Shown: positions 22,454 to 32,800 of the stretch, piece after piece
How positions within the stretch are numbered: position 1 is the first letter of the stretch
Layout of the letters: each line of letters starts with the position of its first letter
Source of the DNA: Ctena decussata
Lineage: Eukaryota > Mollusca > Bivalvia > Lucinida > Lucinidae
Reading direction: 5' to 3'
Assembly (NCBI GenBank): GCA_963989385.1
Contig: OZ022501.1
Coordinates: forward strand, 23,708,102 to 23,772,101
Length of the DNA: 64,000 nt
Translations under genes and position numbers: made by a program
The notes under the pieces: generated by a model
Told to the model about the DNA's origin: nothing
What the model saw: the letters and a program-made list of their open reading frames with translations, nothing else
The model's database searches: none

Positions 22454-24106
22454 AAGTAGTCTCAGGGGGCGCTGTGACAAGGTAGGTAACTCCAAACCGA
22501 AAGTAGGCATAAAACAGGTTGTTAATCTGAAGATCGGTAATTATTTTCGCTAAAAATCTTGTTAGTTTTTATAAATGCCTGTTTATGTGTTGGGTATAGT
22601 CCGTTTGCTCCTAAATGCAAATGGCATCCCCAATATTTTCTCAAAATTGGAGTAAAGTAGAATATTATCGAATATCTCATTCTTAATTTTCATCCTATAC
22701 AGTCGTTTCTCATAATATCAAGGGTTCCTTAATATCACGGCATTTACATTTCTTCTTGTATCTCAATAAACTTACTGTGTATTGAGTAGTGACAAAATTA
22801 CTTCATCAACCACAAGTTTTAACTTCTATGCTGTAGAAAAAATTTGGGAAATTGTCTTGATTCCTGCCAAGTACAATCTTTCTTTTATAGGAACCATGAA
22901 ATTAACATGTTTTCCACATGGTTCTATCCCCTGGCCCAAGAAAACTCGTAGCTCACTAAAATAGTGGCCATAATTTTATTTTTGTCTGTGACTTCTCACA
23001 TCTGGTATCCCAGTCTTTTATTTGAAAACAACAAATCTCAAGATTACAATATTTATCTATCCAAAGTTTTGCTGGAAATTATGGGAAGCCATTAAGACAA
23101 AAAACTTGAATGTTTGTAATAAATAAATCAAAGCACATAAAGTTTCTGTGATGAGCCTGAGAAATAAATAGACATTACTGACAAAAATTGTTTGTGAAAT
23201 ATTAGAACATAACTGTTAGAACTAAAAAACAATTATTTAATGTATGATTATTGATTCATCAAGAAATTATTTACTGCTTATGCAGCCCCTATGCCACCTA
23301 GTTGTCATTTTTTTGGAAACCCCACGTGAAAGTATATTCTGATATAAAATTCTGTTCAATTTTCAATAACATTTGATTTAGTTTGTACAAAATGGTTTAG
23401 AATATTGATGAACACCTTTGTTATTACTAAATTAAATCTTAAGAATTTTGATACTACTCGCTCTCCATACTTGCCACTTTTATAAATACCGTGATATTAT
23501 GGAACTCTCCATTGGCTTAAGCTGAAACACCATGGTGGCTTATCATTTCTTGTTTGAAAACAAAGATGAGAAAGATATGATTTTCCATAGTGCAGTAGAA
23601 TATGGGATGACCAACGGATAATAACTAAAATATCATTTAATCAGTCCAGCTCTTCTTATTTATTTCTAGCTGTCATTACAATTAACTACCGTGATATTAG
23701 GGGAATCCAGTCTACATAACAAAATCATAATTTTGCAGAAATGTGAGGTTTTGCATAAAAAAGTTTCTATACGAAAACAGAACCTAAAAATATGTCATAC
23801 AAGGGAGTAAAAGTTGGCTGTTGGAATTCCCATTTAGTTTTACGTGTTAGAGCATGTCACCAATGTATGCTATCCCTAGAGCAAAATTCATACATGTCAT
23901 GAACTCCCGATGACCATGTGGGAGATTTGGATTTCATTTCAGGGAGATTGAGTTCTCCATCAGGGAGACTTTTTGACGACAACTTTGATGCGTCGTTTCA
24001 CATACTTTTCTTATGCACCAGTCATTTGCAACCATGACCCCCATGGGGCCGGGGATAGCGGGGGCATAGCGAGGCTTAAGTACTGTGTTTTTACCTAAGA
24101 GGTGTC
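22454..24106. other. AT-rich region with a degenerate inverted-repeat element
   Basis: TACAGTCGTTTCTCATAATA at about 22700, and the inverted form of TAGACTGGATTCCCCTAATA at about 23700-23722, match at roughly three-quarters of positions. They are followed by TATCA(A/C)GG on each side, and a third TACCGTGATATTA lies near 23488. This suggests an old ~1-kb TA-type transposon relic at about 22700-23722. No transposase frame survives. 23723-24106 is unassigned, but 24015-24065 has an inverted match at about 40680-40730. Confidence 0.4.
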
Positions 24107-24700
24107 CCGGTGTCATATTATATTTTGACCCGCCTAAAAAGTGACCCGCGGGTCATTATATTATGACCCGCGGGTCAAAATATTATTATAATATTTTGAC
24201 CCCCCCTATAATATTTTGACCCGCCCCATGAAAAAAAATGGAAATAGAGAAAAGTATATGTAAGACCTACAGTAACCAAGCAAATATCAAATACAATATT
24301 AATTCACTGCTCCTCCTTATTTTGAAAAATCTGTAGGGGGGGGTCAAAATATTATAGCTATAATATTATGACCCGCCCCACTTAAAATTAAAAGTTTTAA
24401 TGTTTTCATGGTACTATTCATTTGTATATATCTGTTTTCATAAAATTTAAATTAAATCCATCAGATTCTCTGTTCTATCACTAAAATACTTAACTGATGG
24501 GCTTGATGGGGGGTGGGGGGTCGAAATATTATAGCTATAATATTTTGACCCGCCCCCATAACTAAAATGGAAATATCAGAGAGTATATGTAAGCCATACC
24601 ATTATCAAGCAAATATCAAATACAATAATAATACACTGCTCTTTATCATTTTAAATAAAACTGTCCAATAGGGTTTGTTTTTTTTTGTGAGGGGGTGGGG
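24107..24700 (+). repeat. Left terminal inverted repeat of the 16-kb foldback
   Basis: Starts CCGGTGTCATATTATATTTT. Near the tip are two copies of GACCCGCGGGTC, itself palindromic. Then come type-A units with G-runs on the 5' side of each palindrome. Inverted partner at 39560-40151. Confidence 0.85.
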
Positions 24701-24742
24701 GGGGGGTCAAAATATTATAGCTATAATATAATGACCCGCCCC
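24338..24742. repeat. Palindrome copies 1-3 of the GGGTCAAAATATTATAG family
   Basis: Sites at about 24338-24379, 24516-24556 and 24700-24742. The consensus half-site GGGTCAAAATATTATAG is followed directly by its reverse complement. The right arm varies (ATTATGACCC, ATTTTGACCC, ATAATGACCC). Confidence 0.9.
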
Positions 24743-25204
24743 ACTAAAAATTAAAAGTTTTAATGTTTTCATAATACTATTGTTTTGTTAATATCTGTTT
24801 TGATAAAATTTAGGAAGTGGCTATTGCAGCTGGGCTATTGACAACCGGTTGTCAATAGCGAACGTTCGCTATTGACAACCGGTTGTCAGTAGCGAACATC
24901 GCTATTGACAACCGGTTGGAATATTCCCTATTAAATTTAGATGGGCTGGTTTATATCTACTGAATGCTGAAGAAATAATTTGGTAATATTAAAATGTTAT
25001 AGTATTTGACATGAAAAAGTAAATATGGAGATGTCATGATACTACTTCAAAAAATATTTGTTTCATGCTTTTTTGGAACTTCTATTTGAGCAGATTTCAA
25101 TACAGTATATGAACAGTAAAGGCTTAAATGTTTTCTTCTATAGCTATTTCTTGAGAGTCCCAGAATCTGATATAAAGTTTTGATAGTAATCAATTCCATT
25201 TTCA

Positions 25205-25428
25205 GCTCACCTGAGCTGTAGGCTCACAAGGTGAGCTTACAGTATAGGGAGGCTCTGTTGTCCGTTGTCTGTTCACAAGTTTCAAACAAGAATACATGTA
25301 CTTCCTAAACCACCTGGCCAATCTTGATCAAATTATATATTTTGTTTGTACCAATGTTTAGTGGTCTTCTACATAAATCCTGCCAGTCATGCCCATTGGA
25401 TCCAAAACGGCCATACTGGAGGGAGGGA
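25205..25428. repeat. 5' end of a Helitron/pearl-like repeat
   Basis: CAGCTCACCTGAGC, GCTCACAAGGTGAGC and then TCTGTTGTCCGTTGTCTG, followed by CACCTGGCCAATCTTGATCA. The hairpin-then-YGTC arrangement is the same as at 41985. It is interrupted by the SINE at 25429. Confidence 0.65.
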
Positions 25429-25703
25429 TTTGGTTGGTTGGTTGATTTGATGCTTAACGTCCACGGTAAACAACTAAGGTCATGTCGGGACGGTCAGTTA
25501 ACCTAACCACACTATTCCTGGGCAGGCTTAGACCTCCTAAGCGGTTAACCAGTACTAAGTGCACATACTTTCGCCAGTAACTGACAACTGCCCTTCTTGA
25601 ATCAGCGGAAGGAGAAACGACAGTATGTGGCCAGACCGGGATTCGAACCCAGGACCTCTGACTTACGAGTCAGGTGCCCTACCGATTGCGCTACCCGGCC
25701 CAG
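25429..25703 (-). mobile_element. tRNA-derived SINE family A, full-length, 13-bp TSD
   Basis: On the minus strand, a tRNA-like head GGGCCGGGTAGCGCAATCGG (A box), the arm CTGACTCGTAAGTCAG and the B box GGTTCGAATCC. Then the family body and a (CAAC)n tail seen as TTGGTTGGTTGG at 25430. TSD CTGGAGGGAGGGA at 25416-25428 and 25704-25716. It is not a functional tRNA gene: the head runs straight into the SINE body. Confidence 0.92.
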
Positions 25704-26214
25704 CTGGAGGGAGGGAGTGGTACCCTATATACATCCTGCCAACCATGCCCCTGGAGTGACCAAACTTTCATGCTCAAGGAGTTAATGGTTTTTCACAGAA
25801 TTTTCATAAAAATGTCACTAACCAGGACAGGTTAAAAATCTCAGACCAGTTAGAAAATTGGCCATATTTTACTATTGCCTAGTGACTTGCCCTTGAACAC
25901 TTAAAAGCCCATATTTGACCTTGTTTTGGGCATAATGCATGCTAGAACTCAGGTGGACGAGCATTTCCTATTGGGTGACTTGTTTCAAATATTCATTGTA
26001 GCTGAAGAGTATGCTATGACTGAACCCCGGTTGAAAAGGCTGTTAAACTCCAAATTAGCAATCAATCCAACCATCATATCAAATGAGAACGTTATTGTAT
26101 GTATATTTTAATGCAGCATTGAAGAGGAAATAGGTCAAAATTCCATGCACTGTTATGTTACATTACTTGTCATTTCAACTTTCCTTAACTATAGATACAC
26201 TGTGAGGTGAACAA

Positions 26215-27470
26215 ATGACGTAGAACCTGATCAGACTACTCCTGAAGTAGACTGAGAAAGGCCTACATTATTTGTCCATAGAACTTCTTCTTAAGAAGCA
26301 AATCCGGTGAATTTATATCCTCTGCCAAAGTGGCCTTGCATTGTTCATGTGTTATTTTAAGTTTCATAAAATATCATCCATTGTTTTTTTTTAGGGCTGG
26401 GTTGTAAATCAAATCAGGGGCAATAACTTTGGCATAAGTGAGGTATAAGCTGAAGCCATTCTTAAACACTTGCCTCAGCATCACTGAACTATGATAATTT
26501 ATTTTTAATTCAGTTTTAAGAAATTTAGTTCAGCAGCATCTTTGTTATGGCTAATTTATATAAATAGATTTTAAATCAATTCAAGGGCATTAAATCATGC
26601 ACTACTGATGTGATTATAACTTAATATGCACTGCTATGTCATGACAATACCTAATTATTTTACGTTTCATGAAATTTCATTCAGTCAGTCATTGGTTACT
26701 TTATTAAGTCATAACTATAAGTTATGACTCAATTTGTTGATTTTGAACAAATTAAACGGCAACAACTCATTGCTTAAGCAATTCTGACAAACTGACGAAA
26801 TGGCTAAATTGTTCTGAATATGCATTCTTTACAAGAGCAAATTCAGTTTAATGTCAAAATGTTTGGGAACAAATGCTGTTGTTGTAAAGAGGGTCAACTG
26901 TATATTTGTTTTGGGGTAATGAAATTCTGTCCAGTGGTGATTTAGTTATGGCTCCAGATGGATGGACTGAAGGATGGACAAATAGAAGGACAGATAGATG
27001 AACCAAGAGACAGACCAATGGACAGACATGGAGAAAACAATAGGCAAGGTCTGCTGACAACCGGTTGTCAGCAGACATTTTTGGTCCAAAAAGTCCGATG
27101 ACAACCGGTTGTCAACAGACACTTCCAAAACAATATCTATTCACCTTCAGCTGGGGATAACAAGAGAGCAGTCTAATAACAAATGGTGTAGAACCTGACT
27201 ACTCCTGAGGGAGACTGAGAAGGGCCTACATTATTTGTCATTTCAACTCTCTTTACACATAGACACCATGTCTGAACAAGACAGGTGTGTCATAGCATAG
27301 TGTAAAACCTGATCAGACTACTCCTGAAGGAAACTGAGAAGAGCCTACATTATTTGTCCATAGATATCCTTCTAAACAAGAGAGAAATTTATAACAAATG
27401 TTGTAGAACCTGATCAGACTACATATGAGGGAAACTGAGAAGGGCCTAAGTTGTTTGTCAATTCAACTCT
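26215..27470. repeat. Dispersed ~60-bp module (GTAGAACCTGATCAGACTAC), four copies
   Basis: Copies near 26219-26275, 27187-27240, 27301-27360 and 27401-27455 share AACCTGATCAGACTAC, TCCTGAAG/GAGG, AGACTGAGAAGGGCCTACAT and TATTTGTC. Between them, at 27057-27118, are two CAACCGGTTGTC palindromes of the inner foldback type. 26276-27056 shows no gene. Confidence 0.7.
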
Positions 27471-27484
27471 CCATAACTATAGAT

Positions 27485-29375
27485 ACCCTTCCTTAACTCA
27501 AAGACGGGTCGTATTATGTCCTGACCTCCGTCCGTCTATCTGTCTGTCCGTCTGTCCATTAACTTTTCGTGTCCGCTCCATATCTCCTTAACCCCTTGAA
27601 AGATTTTTTGGAAACTTGGGTCAAATGTTTGCCTTATCGAGACGATGTGCAGAACTAACACTTCAATGATGTACAACAAAGGTCAAGGTCACACTTAGAG
27701 GTCAAAGGTCAAACAGTAAAACCCGGTCTGGCCACATACTTTCGTTTCTCCTTCCGCTGATTCAAGAAGGGCAGTTGTCAGTTACTGGCGAAAGTATGTG
27801 CACTTAGTACTGGTTAACCGCTTAGGAGGTCTAAGCCTGCCCAGGAATAGTGTGGTTAGGTTAACTGACCGTCCCAACATGACCTTAGTTGTTTACCGTG
27901 GACATTAAGCATCAAATCAACCAACCAATCAAACAGTAAAAATTCGTGTCCGCTCCATATCTTATAAACCGTTTAAGATTTCTTCATGAAAGTTTGTACA
28001 AATAAAAAGCACCATCAGACGATGTGCAGAGAAAAGAACCATAACCCTATTTTCATTTTTGACGGAATTATATCCCTTTGCATTTTTCATATAGTAATTT
28101 CATATAAGCTTCGTGTCCGCTCCATATCATGAAAACTGTTAAAGATTTCTTCATGAAAGTGTGTATAAGTATAAAGCACCATCAGACGATGTGCAGAGAA
28201 AAAGGACCATAACCCTACTTTCACATTTAACAAAATTACGCCCCTTTGTATTTTTCGTATAGTAATTTCATATAAGCTTTGTATCTCAAAAACCGTTTAA
28301 AGACAGGGATGGTACTATATAAGGAGGATTAACTTCCAAAGTGTCATTCTGTCTGTTGATCTCATAGTGTCAACACCTCCAGTTAGCCAATAAAATCACC
28401 ATAAGTGTTATTTCTGGTCCACTGATTGGTTGACTAAATTTTCACACCTTCACCTGTACAGGTAACATTGCTATGTACTGGGAACCAGACCCCCCGGCAG
28501 AGAAGTCCTGTCTTTAAGATTTCTTCATGAAAGCGGAGAAAAAGAACCATAACCCTATTCTGTTTTGATGGAATTGTGTCCCTTTGTATTTTTCTTATAG
28601 TAATTTTACATAAACTTTGTGTCCGTTCCATATCTCGAAAACCATTTAAGATTTCCTCATGAAAGTTTGTATACATATAAAGCACCATCAGATTATGTGC
28701 AGGGAAAAAGAACCATGACTCTACTTTCTCTTTTAACAAAATTACGCCACTTGTATTTTTCATATTGTAATTTTGTATTAAATTCGTGTCCACTCCATAT
28801 CTCCTTAACCTCGTGAAAGATTTTTTTTTTGAAACTTGAGTCCAATCGTTCACTTTGTCGAGGCAACTTGCAAACTTGTATTTCAACAAAGGTCAAGGTC
28901 ACACTTAGAGGTCAAAGTTCAAAAGGTAACATTATTTGTCCGCTCCATATCTCAAAAACTGTATAAGATTTCTTCATAAAAGTTTATACAAATATGAAGC
29001 ATCATCAGACAATGTGCAGAGAAAAAGAACCATAACCCTACTTTCAGTTTTGACAGAATTATGCACCTTTGTATTTTTCATATAGTAATTTCGTGTCTGC
29101 TCCATATCTTGAAAACCATTGAAGATTTCTTCATGAAAGTTTGTTCAAATATCAGACGATACGCAGAGAACAAGAACCATGACCCTACTTTCAGTTCTGA
29201 TGGAATTATGCCCCTTTGTTATTTTTCTTGGAATTTCATACTAAGCTTCGTTTGTTTTGTAGTTTTATATCTGCCTTATTATTGAGGATTTAAGCTACTG
29301 ACAAAAGTTCTGTCATCTCTTGTTGTCATTCCAACTTTAAGCCCCAACGGGCGTATATTGCCCCGCTCAGCGGAG
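27485..29375. mobile_element. Pearl/Helitron-like element with ~170-190-bp tandem array (copy I)
   Basis: Starts with a YGTC-rich run (CTCCGTCCGTCTATCTGTC, 27523-27560). Then come about eight units sharing CGTGTCCGCTCCATATCT, AAGATTTCTTCATGAAAG, CACCATCAGACGATGTGCAG, AACCATAACCCTACTTTC and TTGTATTTTTCATATAGTAA. It ends in a short hairpin region and GCTCAGCGGAGCTCTTGG (about 29356-29374). A SINE interrupts it at 27722-27928. Short open frames inside are repeat translations. The link to bivalve pearl/HINE elements is from memory. Confidence 0.75.
27722..27928 (+). mobile_element. SINE family A, 5'-truncated, 13-bp TSD
   Basis: Starts in the B box (CCCGGTCTGGCCACATAC) and runs to an AACCAACCAA tail. 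Duplications TCAAACAGTAAAA at 27709-27721 and 27929-27941. It sits inside the tandem array of the pearl-like element, which sits inside the inner foldback, which sits inside the 16-kb foldback: four levels of nesting. Confidence 0.92.
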
Positions 29376-29849
29376 CTCTTGGTTTTTTATTCCTGTAAAA
29401 CGTAAAAGCAACCCAAATACTACAGAACATGTTAAAATATTATATTAATTACGCATATTACATATGAAGTTAACACCATTCACACTTAACTATCTAGAGA
29501 TTTGAAGAAACATCTATAGAAGAAAACATCATTTATGCCTTTGCTGTTCATATACTATGTTGATATCAGCTCAAATAAAAGTTCCAAAAAGCATGAAACA
29601 AATACTTGTTTTTCATATCTTGACATCTCCATATTCACATTTTCTTGTCTAATATATTATAAAATGTCATGTTGCCAAATTATTTCTTCAAAATTCAGAA
29701 GATCTTCACTGGCCCATCTTAATTTGATGGGGAATATTCCAGCCGGTTGTCAATAGCGAACGTTCGCTACTGACAACCGGTTGTCAATAGCGAACGTTCG
29801 CTATTGACAACCGGTTGTCAATAGCGATTGCCTAAAATTTAATTTAAAA

Positions 29850-32800
29850 AACCATCAGATTCTCTGTTCCATCACTAAAATACTTAAAATACTGTCAATG
29901 GGCTTGATAGAGGGGGGAGGGGGTCAAAATATTATAGCTATAATATTTTGACCCGCCCCCATGACTAAAATGGAAATATCAGAGAGTATATGTAAGCCCT
30001 ACCTTTATCAAGCAAATAAAAAATATGGTAATAATTCACTGCTCTTTCTCATTTTAAATAAAACTTCCCAGCAGGGTTTGTTTGTTTTCTTTTGTGAGAG
30101 GGGGGGGGGGGGGGTCAAAATATTATAGCTATGATATAATGACCAGCCCCACCTAAAATTAAAAGTTTTAATGTTTTCATGATACTATTCATGTGTTAAT
30201 ATCTGTTTTGATGAAATTAAAATTAAAACATGATCAGTCAGACTCTCTGTTCCATCACTAGAACACTTAAAATACTGACGATGGGCTTGATGGGGGTGGG
30301 GGGGGGGGAGGTCGAAATATTATAGTAATAATATTTTGACCCACCCCCATGAAGAAAATGGAAATATTGGAGAGTATATGTAAGCCCTACCATTATCAAG
30401 CAAATATCAAATACAAAAAAATTCACTGCTCTTTCTCATTTTAAATAAAACTGTCCAGCAGCGTTTGTTTGGTCTTTTTGGTGAGAGGGGATGGGGGGGT
30501 TAAAATATTATAGCTATAATATAATGACCCGCCCCACTTGAAATTAAAAGTTTTAATGTTTTCATTATACTATTGTTTTGTTAATATCTGTTTTGATGAA
30601 ATTTAATTTAAAACACCATCAGATTCTCTGTTCCATCACTAAAATACTTAAAATACTGACAATGGGCTTGATGGGGTGGGGGGTCGAAATAATATTTTGA
30701 CCCGCCCCCTCCTAGACCCATCCCTTATAGCTCTTGAAATGACAATCAAATAGTGATTATTATTTACATTCTGTCACAACAGATATGAAGTGACCAATAG
30801 AAGTATGTTAAATGGCCTATTTTACTCTCAACATGAGCAGGTCAAAATATTATAGCTATAATATTTCGACCCGCCCTGTCTCATAGCCATCTTTACTATA
30901 TGAGGTACTAATAGCAATAGGAAATGCAATTAGATGATATTTAAATCTCATATTCTGACACAACAGATGTAAAAAAAACTATGCCAGTATGGTAGAAGAC
31001 ATATGTAACTCTGAAGGGGGGGGGGGGGTCAAAATATTATAGCTATGATATTTTGACCTGCCCCCTCCTAGACCCATCCTTTGTTTATTAAGGCTTATAG
31101 CTCTGGAAATGACAATCACATAGTGTTTTTAATTGAAGTTCTGTCACAATATATTTTAAGACACCAATAGAATTTTGTTAAATGGCCTATTTTACTCTCA
31201 ACAGGGGTGGGTCAAAATATTATAGCTATAATATTTTGACCCACCCTCTGTCAGATCCATCTCTAGCCTATGAGGTACTTATAGCTGTAGCAATGACACT
31301 CAGATGATTTTTTATTTATACATTATAACAGCAGATCTTAAGACACCAATGGAACTATGTCTAAAGGCAAATGCAACTGAAGCAGGGAGGGTCAAAATAC
31401 TATAGCTATAATATTTCGACCCGCCCTGTCTCATAGCCATCTTTACTATATGAAGTACTAATAGCTATAGATAGGTAATGCAATTAGATGGTATTTAAAT
31501 CTCTTATTCTATCACCACAGATGTAAACAAACCAATGCCAGTATGGCAGAAGGCGTATGTAACTCTGAAGGGGGTGGGAGGGGTCAAAATATTATAGCTA
31601 TAATATTTTGACCCACCCCCTCCTAGACCCATCCTTTGCATAATATGGCTTATAGTTCATGAAATGACAATCACATCGTGTTTTTAATTCAAATTCTGTC
31701 ACAACAGATATAAAGAGACCAATAGACATATGTTAAATGGCCTATTTTACTCTCAACAGGGGCGGGTCAAAATATTATAGCTATAATATTTCGACCCGCC
31801 CTGTCTCATAGCCATCTTTACTATTATGAGGTACTAATAGCAATAGGAAATTCAATTAGATGATATTTAAATCTCATATATATTCTATCACCACAGATGT
31901 AAACAAACCAATGCCAGTATGGTAGATGACATATGTAACTCTGAAGGAGGGGGGGGGGGGGTCAAAATATTATAGCTATAATATTTTGACCCGCCCCCTC
32001 CTAGACCCATCCTTTGTATATTAAGGCTTATAGCTCTGGAAATGACAATCACATAGTGTTTTTAATTCAAGTTTTGTCACAATAGATATAAAGAGACAAA
32101 AAGAATTTTGTTAAATAGCCTATTTTACTCTCAACAGGGGCGGGTCAAAATATTATAGCTATAATATTTTGACCCACCATGTCTCATAGCCATCTTTACT
32201 ATATGAAGTACTAACAGCTATAGGAAATGCAATCGGATGATATTTAAATCTCATATTCTATCACCACAGATGTAAACAAACCAATGCCAGTATGGCAGAA
32301 GACATATTTTACTCTGAAGGGGGGAGGGGGGGTCAAAATATTATAGCTATAATATTTGGACCCGCCCCCTCCTACACCCATCCTTTGCATAACAAGGCTT
32401 ATAGCTCTTGAAATGACAATCACATAGTGCTTTTACTTCAAATTCTGTCACAACAGATGTAAAGAGACCAAAAGATGTATGTTAAATGGCCTATTTTACT
32501 CTCAACAGGGGCAGGTCAAAATATTATAGCTATAATATTTTGACCCGCCCTGTCTTATAGCCATCTTTACTATATGAGGTACTAATAGCAATAGGAAATG
32601 CAATTAGATTGTATTTAAGTCTCATATTCTAGCACAATAGATGTAAAAAACCAATGCCAGTACGGTAGATGACATATGTAACTCTGAAGGAGGGGGGGGG
32701 TCAAAATATTATAGCCAAAATATAATGACCAGCCCCATCTAAGTTTAAAAGGTTTAATGTTTTCATGATACTATTCATTTGATAATATCTGTTTTGATAA

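Larger units (their letters stand above)
24813..29832. mobile_element. ~5-kb inner foldback element with 9-bp TSD
   Basis: Inverted ends of ~370 bp (24813 to about 25185, and 29832 down to about 29465). Each begins GG and carries perfect palindromes CTATTGACAACCGGTTGTCA...TAG joined by GAACGTTC, then a diverged arm (GAAGAAATAATTTGG, ATATGGAGATGTCA, TTTGTTTCATGCTTTTTGGA, TTCTTCTATAG). The flanks TAAAATTTA at 24804-24812 and 29833-29841 are a 9-bp TSD. The same outer-array unit without the insert (near 33580) reads GATAAAATTTAATTTAAAAC, which confirms the empty site. A 9-bp TSD with long structured inverted repeats fits a MULE/Foldback-type element (inference). No transposase was found; the interior holds a SINE, recombined repeats and a pearl-like array. 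Confidence 0.88.

Noticed and set aside
25629..25703. tRNA gene (threonine-like CGT anticodon loop) on the minus strand
   Set aside because: The anticodon loop is one base short. The head continues directly into a SINE body with a 13-bp TSD around the whole unit, and three related copies exist. It is a SINE head.
28434..28902. 151-codon minus-strand protein
   Set aside because: It runs across several units of the pearl-like tandem array and repeats its own phrases (KSLCKITIRKIQ-like); a repeat translation.
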